Assembly: GCA_046328335.1 (NCBI GenBank)
Contig: JAXLWU010000004.1
Span: 124,001 to 188,000 of the forward strand
Reading direction: 5' to 3'
Length of the DNA: 64,000 nt
From: JACCXM01 sp046328335
GTDB lineage: Bacteria > Chloroflexota > Chloroflexia > Thermomicrobiales > UBA6265
This document shows, in pieces, positions 26,735-35,449 of the stretch. Position numbers and translations under genes: made by a program. The notes below the pieces were generated by a model. It searched no databases. It worked only from the letters and a program-made list of their open reading frames with translations, and had not been told where the DNA came from. Position 1 is the first letter of the stretch. Each line of letters opens with the position of its first letter.

Positions 26735-27154
26735 GTGTCAATCGAACAGAACAAGGCGATCATCCGCGAGTTTTTCGAGCAGATCTGGAATCAGCGCAGC
26801 GAGGAAGCGATCGACCGCTTCGTCTCGGAAAGCGCCGCCGGGAACGATCCCGATTTCGGCCAGGGGCGGGAAGGATTCAAGGCCCAATGGCGGCAGTGGA
26901 TGGACGCCTTCCCCGATCTCCATTTCGCGATCGAGGAGATGGTCGCCGAGGGCGACACCGTGGTCGCCCGTTGGACCTTGACCGGAACCCACCAGGGACC
27001 GTTTCTCGGTATCGCACCGACCGGCCGCAAGATCCGCGTCGCCGGCATGAGTCTCGACCACCTGCGCGACGGCATTCTCGTCTCCGGGTTCGACGGCTGG
27101 GACAACTACGGTCTGCGCCAGCAACTGGGAATCATCCCGGCCGAGACCAAGTAG
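26735..27154 (+). CDS. SnoaL-like (NTF2-fold) protein
   Basis: 139 residues from a GTG (AAGGGAGT upstream). The pattern MSIEQNKAIIREFFEQIWNQ, HQGPFLGIAPTGRKI and a closing DNYGLRQQLGI is that of the SnoaL/ester-cyclase group, a small cone-shaped fold used by cyclases, isomerases and binding proteins. The expected Asp and His residues (PDLHF, WTLTGTHQG) are present. It follows phnY by about 107 bp and may be in the same transcript. Why a SnoaL protein sits in a phosphonate cluster is unclear. Confidence 0.8.
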   Translation: MSIEQNKAIIREFFEQIWNQRSEEAIDRFVSESAAGNDPDFGQGREGFKAQWRQWMDAFPDLHFAIEEMVAEGDTVVARWTLTGTHQGPFLGIAPTGRKIRVAGMSLDHLRDGILVSGFDGWDNYGLRQQLGIIPAETK

Positions 27155-27170
27155 CGTAACGCGTGAAAAT

Positions 27171-27247
27171 GGTGTCGTTCCGAGCCACGGCGAGGAATCT
27201 CGTCCGCGTCGGACCGCCGAGGTCCCTCCTTCGTCGGGACGACACCA
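27171..27247 (+). repeat. family B hairpin repeat, copy 3
   Basis: GGTGTCGTTCCGAGCC at the left and TCGTCGGGACGACACC at the right, with CGAGGAATCTCG and GAGGTCCCTCC between. It lies 17 bp after the SnoaL-like gene stop. Confidence 0.78.
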
Positions 27248-27293
27248 TGGCCTTGGTGCGAACGCCACACCTGCCACGGCATGCGGCTGCCCG

Positions 27294-28433
27294 ATGAGCC
27301 GCTGGGATCTTGCCGTCATCGGCGCGGGCGTGGTTGGCGTCTTTCACGCCTACTGGGCCGCGCGCGCCGGAATGCGCGTGCTCCTCATCGAGCGCAACGA
27401 TTGGCCGCGTCACGCCTCGGCGCGGAACTTCGGCATGGTCATTCCCAGTGGAATGGTGGCCGGCCCGTGGCACGAGCGGGCGCTGGCCTCGGTGGCGGTC
27501 TACGAAGAGCTCGTCGCCGCGGTCGGTCTCCCCGGTGTCCGGCGCGGCATGACCTACCTCGCCGCCACCGATCGGGAAGCGGCGGTCCTGGCGGAGTTTG
27601 CGCGCATCGGCCCGGATCATGGCTATCGCTGTGAATTGCTCACCCCGGAGGCTGCGCGTGTCGCCAACCCCGCGATTCGGCCGGTGGCCTGCCACGCCGC
27701 GCTCTCGTTCCCGGACGACCTGTTGCTCGATCCTCCCGGGTTCTTTCAGCGGATGATTCTTTGGCTGACCGGGCAGTTCGCGGTCGATTACCGACCGCGA
27801 ACATGGGTTACCGCGGTCGAGCGCGCGCCCGATGGGTGCATTGTTCGCCTCGCAGGCGGTGAAGCCGTGAATGCCGCGCGCGCCATCATCTGCCCCGGAG
27901 CGGAATCGGCGACCCTCTTTCCGGAGGTCTTCGCCCGCGCCGGCGTCTCGTTCACCAGATTGCAAATGATGCGCACTGTGCCCCAGGCCGCGGTGCTCTC
28001 GACCGGAATCGGCACCGGCTGGACGATCCGCCGCTACGACTCCTTCGCGCTCGCGCCCTTATACGAGCAGCTCCGACAGGAGCCATTGCCGGAATCCATC
28101 GCGCGCTTTGGCATTCATGTCCTGATGAAACAGGACAACAGCGGTGCGGTCACGATCGGTGATTCCCACCAGACGCCACCGGACGAAGGCGCGCTCCGGC
28201 CGGAACTCGACATGGCGATTGACAACGCGATTCTCGACCATGCCCAGGCGATGATCGATCTCCCCACCTGGCAGATCGCGGCGCGCTGGAGCGGCGCCTA
28301 CCCCACGCACCCGACCGAGTCATTGCTTCGCGAACAGATCGACGACCGGATCACGCTCGTCGTCATCCTCGACGGCAAGGGGATGACCTGCGCCCCCGCC
28401 GTGGCGCGGGAAACAGTCGACGCTCTCGCGTGA
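27294..28433 (+). CDS. FAD-dependent oxidoreductase, TIGR03364-like
   Basis: 379-residue member of the glycine-oxidase/DAO superfamily; the FAD-binding motif is AVIGAGVVGVFHAYWAARAG and the C-terminal flavin loop is VVILDGKGMTCAPAVARETV. This subgroup (TIGR03364) is found in phosphonate clusters, and some members have been linked to oxidation of N-methylated or otherwise modified AEP. The likely role is therefore to convert a modified aminophosphonate into the substrate of PhnW. That is inference from neighbours. No signal peptide; the start is the ATG at 27294 with no strong ribosome site. Last gene of the right-going arm. Confidence 0.82.
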   Translation: MSRWDLAVIGAGVVGVFHAYWAARAGMRVLLIERNDWPRHASARNFGMVIPSGMVAGPWHERALASVAVYEELVAAVGLPGVRRGMTYLAATDREAAVLAEFARIGPDHGYRCELLTPEAARVANPAIRPVACHAALSFPDDLLLDPPGFFQRMILWLTGQFAVDYRPRTWVTAVERAPDGCIVRLAGGEAVNAARAIICPGAESATLFPEVFARAGVSFTRLQMMRTVPQAAVLSTGIGTGWTIRRYDSFALAPLYEQLRQEPLPESIARFGIHVLMKQDNSGAVTIGDSHQTPPDEGALRPELDMAIDNAILDHAQAMIDLPTWQIAARWSGAYPTHPTESLLREQIDDRITLVVILDGKGMTCAPAVARETVDALA

Positions 28434-28485
28434 CGAATGCGCGAACACGCGAAATTGCCACCGCCTCCCGGCCACGCCTTCATCA

Positions 28486-29691
28486 TCAGATCACCTTGCG
28501 CACGCTGATAGCCTTCCACCGCGTCGATGTCGTCTGCGTCGTTCCGCTCGCGGCGTTCTTGAAGATGGCGGTCGGCAAGGCATAGTCCGCGGTTGGACTC
28601 ACCCGTCGTAATGGATCATTGATGTACACCCTGTCCTTGGTTGAATCGATCCCGGTCACCACCACGATGTGGTCGCGCGTGAACCACGTGTCCGCGGTGC
28701 CCTCATATGGGCGCGGGGTGAGATTCTGATACGCCCAATTGCTCACCAGGATGATCACGGGGCGATTCTGCGCCAATTCCGCCTTGATCTGCTCGAACGT
28801 GGTCACCAGCGTGGCGCCTAGACCGTAGACCGACAGCAGCTGCAACGACTTCCCGGTGGTGAAATCGGTCCCCAGTCGGTTGGCACAGGTGTTGTTGGCC
28901 GCACCGCCACGGATGTAATTCGCGGCATTCACCACGCTCAGTTGGGGATTCATCGTGGGCCAGTGATACAGGACGGTCATGGTGATCGAGGCCGGTCCAC
29001 AGTTGAGGACACCAGAGCCGGAACAACTTGCCGCATTGCTGGCACTGCCGATTTGCGTCCGATGCGGCACGCTCAACCGCTTGACAAAGGTATTCGACGT
29101 CGAGTTCTGGACGCGGATCGTGACCGGGGCCGAGTTGGCAACCGTCGCCGACGATCCGACTCGTGCCTCGTACGTGTAGATCGCTCCCGCCGCCCCCACG
29201 TCAGTAAGGGTGCATACCGTTCCGAATGCGGCGGAGGCGCGCAGGACACCATCGCGGTAGATGCGCACGTAGTACGGCGTCGGTCCGACATCCTGGTTCG
29301 CCCGTGCGGTCAGCGTGTAGGCTTGATTGGCCTGCGGGTTCGTCGTCGATGCGCTCAGCGAAACCGCCCACGCGAGACGCGGCATGACCACGTTCTCCGG
29401 AACGTCTTTCGGGACTTCGACGACCTCCGATGTTCCCTTGTGCGCGTGCTTCTGGTTTCGGCTCCCACGATGCGTTTGCTTTTTTTGCTTGGCGTTGGCA
29501 TGTCGCTTCGCGCCGTTGCGGGGGTGTGTCCCACGGCGCGCTCCTTGCTTCTTTCCTTTTGCCCCAACGGAGCCAGGGGCCGCCGCGCCGCTCAGCACCG
29601 CGAGCCCTGAGACGGTCAACCGCCCCAAACCCCGTCTTGTCAGCAATTCATCGATCGTCGCCTGCGACGGATCAATCGGGATACGCGCCAT
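28486..29691 (-). CDS. secreted C39-like cysteine peptidase
   Basis: 401 residues from the ATG at 29691; the frame reaches 29733. Short acidic N-terminus, hydrophobic signal segment (LTVSGLAVLSGAAAPGSVGA), then a Lys/Arg/His-rich linker, an Ig-like segment (YTLTARANQDVGPTPYYVRI) and the peptidase C39_2 domain. The catalytic Cys is in GVLNCGPASITMTVLYHW, the His in FTRDHIVVVTGID and the Asp in VYINDPLRR. Probably surface-bound or secreted. It converges on the FAD oxidoreductase gene and is not part of the phosphonate pathway. Confidence 0.82.
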   Translation of the reverse strand: MARIPIDPSQATIDELLTRRGLGRLTVSGLAVLSGAAAPGSVGAKGKKQGARRGTHPRNGAKRHANAKQKKQTHRGSRNQKHAHKGTSEVVEVPKDVPENVVMPRLAWAVSLSASTTNPQANQAYTLTARANQDVGPTPYYVRIYRDGVLRASAAFGTVCTLTDVGAAGAIYTYEARVGSSATVANSAPVTIRVQNSTSNTFVKRLSVPHRTQIGSASNAASCSGSGVLNCGPASITMTVLYHWPTMNPQLSVVNAANYIRGGAANNTCANRLGTDFTTGKSLQLLSVYGLGATLVTTFEQIKAELAQNRPVIILVSNWAYQNLTPRPYEGTADTWFTRDHIVVVTGIDSTKDRVYINDPLRRVSPTADYALPTAIFKNAASGTTQTTSTRWKAISVRKVI

Positions 29692-29984
29692 TCCGCTCCA
29701 CCTCGTCCTCGTGCGTTCACACTGCCGCAGCATCCCTGCCTACCATGACCGTCGTGTGACCGGTCAGGCAAACGGAACGTGCACATGAGCGTCCTGTTTC
29801 GATTGTGAGGGTCTGATCGGGCACGTCAAATAAGACGCTTATGCGCAATGGATCGCGCTGGATTTTCGGATCACGTTCTTCGCGGAGAGTTCGGTACGAA
29901 ATGGGTCGAGGCAATCGGCAATGGCACGCCGGATCAGGCAACGCATTGCCCTGGGCCCAAGACGATCGCCAGGGGTGAGTACGC

Positions 29985-30902
29985 CTATTCTCCTGACGCT
30001 ATCCGACCCAGTTCTTCGATCCCGGCGATATCGTCGAGATCGTCGACCCACTGCAGCATGATGCCGTCCGCGCCGGCCTCCTCCCAGGCCCGGAGCTGAT
30101 CCGGGATGTCGCTCGCCAATCCCACCACCAGACCGTTGGCGCGCAGTTCGTCCGGATCCTGCTCCTCGAGCCGAGACGCGAGTTGCTCCTCGTCGCGGCC
30201 GAAGATGACTCGCGTCATCACCGTCCGCCTGATGTCCTCGGGATCGCGCTTCTCGGCGCGGGCGAGGTCATCGAGCAACGCATTGCGCTCTTTGAAGTTC
30301 TCCCGGGAGAGGTAGACCCCATTCCATTCATCCGCGTAGCGGGCGGCAAGCGGCAGGGTTCGCCGCGCGCCGTTGCCGCCGATGACGATCGGCACCCGCC
30401 CGATGCTGATCGGATTTGGCATGAACTCCCCGCCATCGAGGGTGTAGAACTCGCCAGCAAATGAAACAGGTCCCTCGGTGCGCAGCAGGAGCGACACTAC
30501 TTCGAGCGCCTCGGTGAAGCGGCGAAAGCGTCCGTCGAGATCGAGGAGGTCGTAGCCGAATTCGCGGTGCTCCCGCTCCTGCCAACCCGCGCCCAGGCCA
30601 AGCCGCATCCGACCCGGCGCCAGGGTGTTGATCGAAGCGGCGGACCAGGCCGCCATGATCGGGTCGCGGAACGAGACGGGGGCCACCACCGGACCGAACA
30701 CCAGGCGCTCGGTCTGCGTCGCCAACCAGGTGAAGGAGGTCCACAACTCCAGCGCATCGAGATGCGGCCCGTCCGGGTTGGTGAAGTGGTCAGAGCGATA
30801 CAGACCGGCGTAGCCCGCGCCTTCCGCCGCCCGCGCCAGCGCTTGCCAGCGCCCCCAGTTCACACCGTCCTGACCTTCGATCATCAGTCCTACGTCGATC
30901 AT
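29985..30902 (-). CDS. LLM-class flavin/F420-dependent oxidoreductase
   Basis: 305 residues from the ATG at 30902 (AAGGA 7 nt upstream); the frame is open to 30947. The TIM-barrel luciferase-like pattern is clear: MIDVGLMIEGQ, SDHFTNPDGPHLDALELWT, RMRLGLGAGWQEREHREFGY and PIVIGGNGARRTLPLAARYA. F420-using members of this group are common in Chloroflexi and Actinobacteria, but FMN use cannot be excluded. The substrate is unknown. It lies between the two arms of the phosphonate region on the strand of the transporter arm, with 650 bp of repeats separating them. Confidence 0.87.
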   Translation of the reverse strand: MIDVGLMIEGQDGVNWGRWQALARAAEGAGYAGLYRSDHFTNPDGPHLDALELWTSFTWLATQTERLVFGPVVAPVSFRDPIMAAWSAASINTLAPGRMRLGLGAGWQEREHREFGYDLLDLDGRFRRFTEALEVVSLLLRTEGPVSFAGEFYTLDGGEFMPNPISIGRVPIVIGGNGARRTLPLAARYADEWNGVYLSRENFKERNALLDDLARAEKRDPEDIRRTVMTRVIFGRDEEQLASRLEEQDPDELRANGLVVGLASDIPDQLRAWEEAGADGIMLQWVDDLDDIAGIEELGRIASGE

Positions 30903-31030
30903 GCCCGAATCCTTTTCGACTTCGCGGCGCGCCTTTCGCCCATCCACTCAAACCCAGCGCCGGACCCCCCGCCAGCGTGCCGACCCGCCCAGCTCGTATC
31001 CGGAGTCTTTATCGTGCCGCGCATCATACG

Positions 31031-31404
31031 GAATCCGGATGAAGACATTCGCGCTGAGCCCAGTGACAGACGCGGAAAGCCCCTCTCCTGTCTCGACCTG
31101 ACAAGGGGAGGTAGGGGTGGAATGGAGCGACTTCTCCGCCGATGGATGGCACATGGGTGGCCAGAAGCCCCTCTCCCGCGCACGGGAGAGGGGTTTGGGG
31201 TGAGGGCACACGCGGCGAGACCGCCATACCTCCCCTTGTCAGCCGTCTCGACCTGATCGGCGGAGGTACGCTGAAATCGACCGTCATTACCCGTTAGGGA
31301 CGGCATGAATCGAGCCAAAAGCCCGTCTCCCATTCCGATGGAGGGGTTGGGGTGAGGGTGCACGCTACGAGGAAACGGCAGTCATCGTCCGGAATCGGCA
31401 TGAA
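31031..31404 (+). repeat. composite intergenic repeat, uninterrupted copy
   Basis: Contains CCCCTCTCCTG, GTCTCGACCTGACAAGGGG, the hairpin CCCCTCTCCCGCGCACGGGA and GGGTTGGGGTGAGGGTG. 31031-31121 and 31126-31243 match the two sides of the IS at 4388-5812, and the junction reads GTGGAATGGAGCG. The stretch 30903-31556 holds no gene, only this and a family B copy. Confidence 0.8.
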
Positions 31405-31405
31405 A

Positions 31406-31496
31406 GGTGTCACTCCGAGCGAGACGCGAGGAATCTCGGCGTCAGTCCGGACCAAGGCCGACGCCGAGATCCCTCCTGCGGTCGGGACGACACACC
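31406..31496 (+). repeat. family B hairpin repeat, copy 4
   Basis: GGTGTCACTCCGAGCG at the left, GGTCGGGACGACACACC at the right; the inner arms GAATCTCGGCGTC and GACGCCGAGATCC are perfect complements over 11-12 bases. Confidence 0.8.
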
Positions 31497-31556
31497 GGCT
31501 ACACGTTGCCGTCGGCGGAGCCAGTGATCATGAGGAAGGAACTGACTTCGCGGCGA

Positions 31557-32660
31557 TTACCCGGCGAGGCTGCGCCCTTCCGCGGTGGGCATGACCGCGC
31601 CGACGATCGCCGCCACAGTCGGCGCCCAGTCGGCGAGATGCGGCGGGCGCGCGGCAATGGCGGCGGCGATGCGCGCCACAGCCGGATGCCCTCCCCCGAC
31701 GACCGCGATTGTCACGCAAGTGCCGGGACCGCCGTGCATGCCACGGATATGCTTGCTTGCGCCCGCGGTGAAGACGGTCCCCGGTTCACCCACGACCAGC
31801 AGGACGCCATCACGCAGTGCTTCGACCCCGGCCACGCCGGTAACCGCGCTCACGGCCTGCGTTGCATCGCGCAGACTCACCCCATCGCGGAGCCGCGCCA
31901 GGGCGGCCCCACCATCGTTGACAACATCGGTTACGACCGCGCGCACCGCGTCGTGTGCGAGGAGATCGACCGGCGGCGCGGTGACCGCCTCCATGCCATG
32001 ATCGGAGAGCACGATCAGGACGGTGCGTTCCCAATCGGCGCCGATCGCGGCGACGACCTCGCCGACGAGGGCATCCGCATCCTGATACGCCGCTGTGGTC
32101 CGTGGATCATCGGGCCCGAAGCGGTGCCCACAGGTGTCCGGTTCGTTCAGATGTCCGAACACCACGTCCAGGTCGCTGTCGCCGACCGCCGCCAGCAGCT
32201 GCTCCCGGATCGCGGCGTTCGTCGCGTAGCCGGATGGACAGGTCGGCGTCCCCTCTGGAAGCACGCCGCCGGCAGGCCAGACAACGTCGGCGGTCTCGGT
32301 CCTCATGATCCCCACCAGGTTCTGGTCGCCACAGATCGCCGCACTCCGCAGACCGGCGGCGCGCAGCGCCGCGAAGATCGGCGGGACCTGCACCTGGTCG
32401 GCGCCGGCCCAACCGGGAACGACATCGGGTCGCGGTGAAGCGGCGAGATTCGATGTCAGCCCATGCGTCAATGGTGGTGTTCCGGTTGCCAGGGTGGCGT
32501 GGCTGACATAGGTGACCGCGGGGAGATCGCAGCGGCCCCCTTCCGGGGCGCGCCCGCCCGCTGCCGCGAGGCTCCAGAGATGCGGTGTCGTCTCTGGCGA
32601 AACACTGGCGTGGCTGAGACCATCGATCGAGAGGAGAACGACGCGCGGCGAATCACTCAT
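31557..32660 (-). CDS. alkaline-phosphatase-superfamily phosphohydrolase in the transporter operon
   Basis: 367 residues of the type I phosphodiesterase/nucleotide pyrophosphatase group. Metal-site residues are visible: D in LLSIDGLSHAS, the Thr nucleophile in PAVTYVSHATLATG, D and H in HLNEPDTCGHRFGP, and DH in VLSDHGMEAV. The start ATG overlaps the ATPase stop by 8 nt, so it is translationally coupled to the importer. It shares its fold with PhnA (23934) but is only distantly similar. Likely role: releases phosphate from an imported phosphonate or phosphate ester. No signal peptide. Confidence 0.85.
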   Translation of the reverse strand: MSDSPRVVLLSIDGLSHASVSPETTPHLWSLAAAGGRAPEGGRCDLPAVTYVSHATLATGTPPLTHGLTSNLAASPRPDVVPGWAGADQVQVPPIFAALRAAGLRSAAICGDQNLVGIMRTETADVVWPAGGVLPEGTPTCPSGYATNAAIREQLLAAVGDSDLDVVFGHLNEPDTCGHRFGPDDPRTTAAYQDADALVGEVVAAIGADWERTVLIVLSDHGMEAVTAPPVDLLAHDAVRAVVTDVVNDGGAALARLRDGVSLRDATQAVSAVTGVAGVEALRDGVLLVVGEPGTVFTAGASKHIRGMHGGPGTCVTIAVVGGGHPAVARIAAAIAARPPHLADWAPTVAAIVGAVMPTAEGRSLAG

Positions 32661-33693
32661 CCGCGGGAAAGACCCGGACGTGATCGGCGGGGACGAAGAC
32701 CCGCACTGACATCCCCGGTTCCAGTTTGGTCACATCCCGCGTCGGCAAATCGGCATAGAAGCGAATAGCCTGCCCGTCTACCTCCGCCGCCAGATAGAGC
32801 CGGGTCAACAGCCCCTGAAACATCTTGTTCTCGACGGTGACCGTCTCGCCCGCGCCGTTGCCGGAGATATGAATATCCTCCGGCCGGAAAAAGGCAACCA
32901 GGCGGCCACCCGTGGGGGCGGGCACATCGAAGAGTTGCCCAACACGCGCCCGGCCCTGATCGGCCGGCAATTCCATTGCGTTGCGATTTCCGACGAACCC
33001 AGCGCTGAAGCGCGTGGCCGGCGCATCGTAGATGCGCGGCGGCATATCGAGTTGTTCGATCCGCCCCTTGTTCATCACGGCCACCCGGTCCGCGATCGCC
33101 ATCGCCTCCGCCTGATCGTGGGTAACGTAAAAGGCGGTCGTCTTCACCAGTTGCTGGATGCGGCGGATCTCGTCCCGCAGCCGCGTCCGCACCAGCGCGT
33201 CGAGCGCCGAGAGCGGCTCGTCGAGCAGGAGGACATCGGGATCGGGCGCCAGCGCCCTCGCCAGCGCCCCGCGCTGCTGCTGACCCCCGGAGACCTGGTG
33301 CGGGTAGCGATCCGCCTGCTCGGTGAGGTGGACCAGATCGATCAGGTAGTCCACCCGTTTGTCGATCTCCGTCTTCGCGATGCCGCGCACCTTGAGCGGA
33401 AACCCGACGTTGTCGCGCATGGTCATGTTCGGAAAGAGCACGTAACTCTGGAAAACCATGCCGATCGACCGCTTGCGCGGCGGGTGATGGGTCACATCCT
33501 CCCCGCCGATCGACACCACACCCGAATCGGGGTGCTCCAACCCGGCGATGCAGCGCAGCAACGTCGTCTTGCCGCAACCCGATGGGCCGAGCAGCGCCAC
33601 CAACTCGCCCGAACCGACATCGAGCGAAACGCTATCCAGCGCGGTCACCTGACCGAAACGCTTGCTGATATTCGTGACGGTGACGGTGCTCAT
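32653..33693 (-). CDS. phnT: ABC transporter ATPase, AEP/spermidine-type
   Basis: ATP-hydrolysing subunit of an importer. 346 residues with Walker A GPSGCGKTTLL, signature VSGGQQQRGALARAL, Walker B VLLLDEPLSALD and a C-terminal TOBE domain (MELPADQGRARVGQLFDVP). The closest family type is the spermidine/Fe3+/AEP ATPases. The ATG overlaps the permease stop as ATGA. Gene symbol follows the AEP transporter PhnSTUV because of the genetic context; specificity is not shown by the sequence itself. Confidence 0.9.
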   Translation of the reverse strand: MSTVTVTNISKRFGQVTALDSVSLDVGSGELVALLGPSGCGKTTLLRCIAGLEHPDSGVVSIGGEDVTHHPPRKRSIGMVFQSYVLFPNMTMRDNVGFPLKVRGIAKTEIDKRVDYLIDLVHLTEQADRYPHQVSGGQQQRGALARALAPDPDVLLLDEPLSALDALVRTRLRDEIRRIQQLVKTTAFYVTHDQAEAMAIADRVAVMNKGRIEQLDMPPRIYDAPATRFSAGFVGNRNAMELPADQGRARVGQLFDVPAPTGGRLVAFFRPEDIHISGNGAGETVTVENKMFQGLLTRLYLAAEVDGQAIRFYADLPTRDVTKLEPGMSVRVFVPADHVRVFPADE

Positions 33694-34529
33694 CCGCCGC
33701 GCTCCCCGCTCATCGCCCGCGCGCCCGGCAGCAACCGCCCCATCTGCCCGCGATTGGCGTAGACCACCCCAACCGAGATCACGAAGAGGATGACAAAGGA
33801 AATGATCGTCAGTACCGCCAACTTCTCGACCTGCGATGTCGTCTGCGCGAGAAGATCGAGACTGTAGAGCGACACGTTTTCGAACGCGGCGCCAGCGAGG
33901 ATCTGCACCAGAGCGAACTCACCGAAACTGGTGGCGAAGACGAGCATGCCGCCCGCCGCCAGACCCGGGGTGATGTTCGGTACCACGATATAGCGCAGGA
34001 TCTGCAGCGGCGACGCGCCGCAAACCTGCCCCGCTTCGTTCAGCCGGACGACGTTCGCCGCGGACATCGCGCCATCGACCGCCCAGTAGAGAAAGGGGAA
34101 GGCAATCGCGGCGTGACCGAGCCAGATGATCCACGGAGTCCCGAGCAAGCGCGAGGTCAGATAAGTCGAACCCATGACTTTCAGGATGCCAAACGCGATG
34201 ACGACAAAGGGAAGAACAAAGGGGATGGCCGCCGCGAGTTCGTTGATGGTGCGGATGCGGGGATTGCGCACCCGCTGCCAGTAGACCGCTGGCACCACGA
34301 TCAGCAGATCGAGCAGGAGGACGGCAAATGCCATCCAGATCGATCGCCAGAGCGCCATCTGCAATCGCTGCTCGGTGAGCGATTCTTTCCAATGGTCGAG
34401 CGTGTAGTAATCCGGCAGCATGTGACTGGTCCACCGGCCGGAAAAGGAATACAGGAGCACTGCGATCATCGGGATGGTCAGATAGAGCACGATGCCGGCA
34501 AAGAGCAGAAATTTCAATGTGCGGCTCAT
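33690..34529 (-). CDS. ABC transporter permease (inner, second)
   Basis: 279 residues from the ATG at 34529, whose ATGA overlaps the stop of the upstream permease; an in-frame start at 34538 is less likely. About six membrane helices. The EAA loop that docks on the ATPase is present as EAGQVCGASPLQILRYIVVP. It belongs to the PotC/PhnV type. It forms the translocation channel with the adjacent permease. Confidence 0.88.
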   Translation of the reverse strand: MSRTLKFLLFAGIVLYLTIPMIAVLLYSFSGRWTSHMLPDYYTLDHWKESLTEQRLQMALWRSIWMAFAVLLLDLLIVVPAVYWQRVRNPRIRTINELAAAIPFVLPFVVIAFGILKVMGSTYLTSRLLGTPWIIWLGHAAIAFPFLYWAVDGAMSAANVVRLNEAGQVCGASPLQILRYIVVPNITPGLAAGGMLVFATSFGEFALVQILAGAAFENVSLYSLDLLAQTTSQVEKLAVLTIISFVILFVISVGVVYANRGQMGRLLPGARAMSGERGG

Positions 34530-35449
34530 ACAAACCACCGTAGCGCGCGTTTCATCATCTTCCGGTAAAGCAGCAGGGCGCCGCTCGCCAGCAGTAGCAG
34601 CACGACCGCCAACACGTAGGAGCGCTCTTCCTTACCGACGCCAGTATTGAGATTGAGACCGATCTGCAAGGTAATCAACCGCAGTTGTCCGGTCGATGCC
34701 GCGGTGCCCCCCAGGGCATAGGCGATGCCGTAGATACCGATCGACCAGGTGAAGATCAGCAGGAAGCCGGCGGCAAGGAAGGGGGTCAGTACCGGGATTC
34801 CGACATAGCGCCAGAATTGCCAATTCGACGCGGCGCAGACTTCCGCCGCCTCCAGCCACTCGGCGCGCAGAATGCCCATCGCCGGCAAAGTCAGCAGCAC
34901 AAAGAGGGGGACATTGGTGTACGAGTAGGCCATGACCAGACTGGTGAACGAACCGATCTCCGGCGGCATCCAGTTCAGACCGATATCCTGGACCGCCAGC
35001 GTGACCATGCCGTAGGTGCCCAGCGCCGCCATGTAGCCGAACGCCAGGCCAATGCCGCCGAAATTCGCCGCGACATTGAGGAGCGCCAACCAGACCGACC
35101 GGCGCGCGGTGACCATGCGCGAGATGAACCAGGCGAGCGGGCTGCCGAAAAGCAGCGCCACCGCGGCACAAACGACACCGAGGCGCACGCTGGTCAGGAT
35201 CGCCTGCCGCCCGCCGTTGCTCTCGAGCGTATCGACCCAGTACTCGAACGTCGCGGTCCCCGGCATGCCGAAACTGCCCAGAATCAGGGCAATTGTCGGC
35301 ACCACGAGCATTACCCCGGCCAGCGCCAGGAGCGGCACCGCCGGCAACCACGCTCCGATCGCGTTTCCAATCCCCGTGGAAACGCCAGGGGAAGACCGAG
35401 GCGACGCCTCGGCCTTCCCGGTTGCGAGGGTGGCCTCGCTGCTAGCCAC
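34526..35449 (-). CDS. ABC transporter permease (first)
   Basis: 307 residues from the GTG at 35449 (GAGG 8 nt upstream), overlapping the binding-protein stop by 8 nt; the frame extends to 35491 but that start would overlap by 50 nt. About six membrane helices (LLALAGVMLVVPTIALILGS, VCAAVALLFGSPLAWFIS). The EAA loop is EAAEVCAASNWQFWRYVGIP. It is the PotB/PhnU type. Partner of the permease at 33690. Confidence 0.88.
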   Translation of the reverse strand: MASSEATLATGKAEASPRSSPGVSTGIGNAIGAWLPAVPLLALAGVMLVVPTIALILGSFGMPGTATFEYWVDTLESNGGRQAILTSVRLGVVCAAVALLFGSPLAWFISRMVTARRSVWLALLNVAANFGGIGLAFGYMAALGTYGMVTLAVQDIGLNWMPPEIGSFTSLVMAYSYTNVPLFVLLTLPAMGILRAEWLEAAEVCAASNWQFWRYVGIPVLTPFLAAGFLLIFTWSIGIYGIAYALGGTAASTGQLRLITLQIGLNLNTGVGKEERSYVLAVVLLLLASGALLLYRKMMKRALRWFV

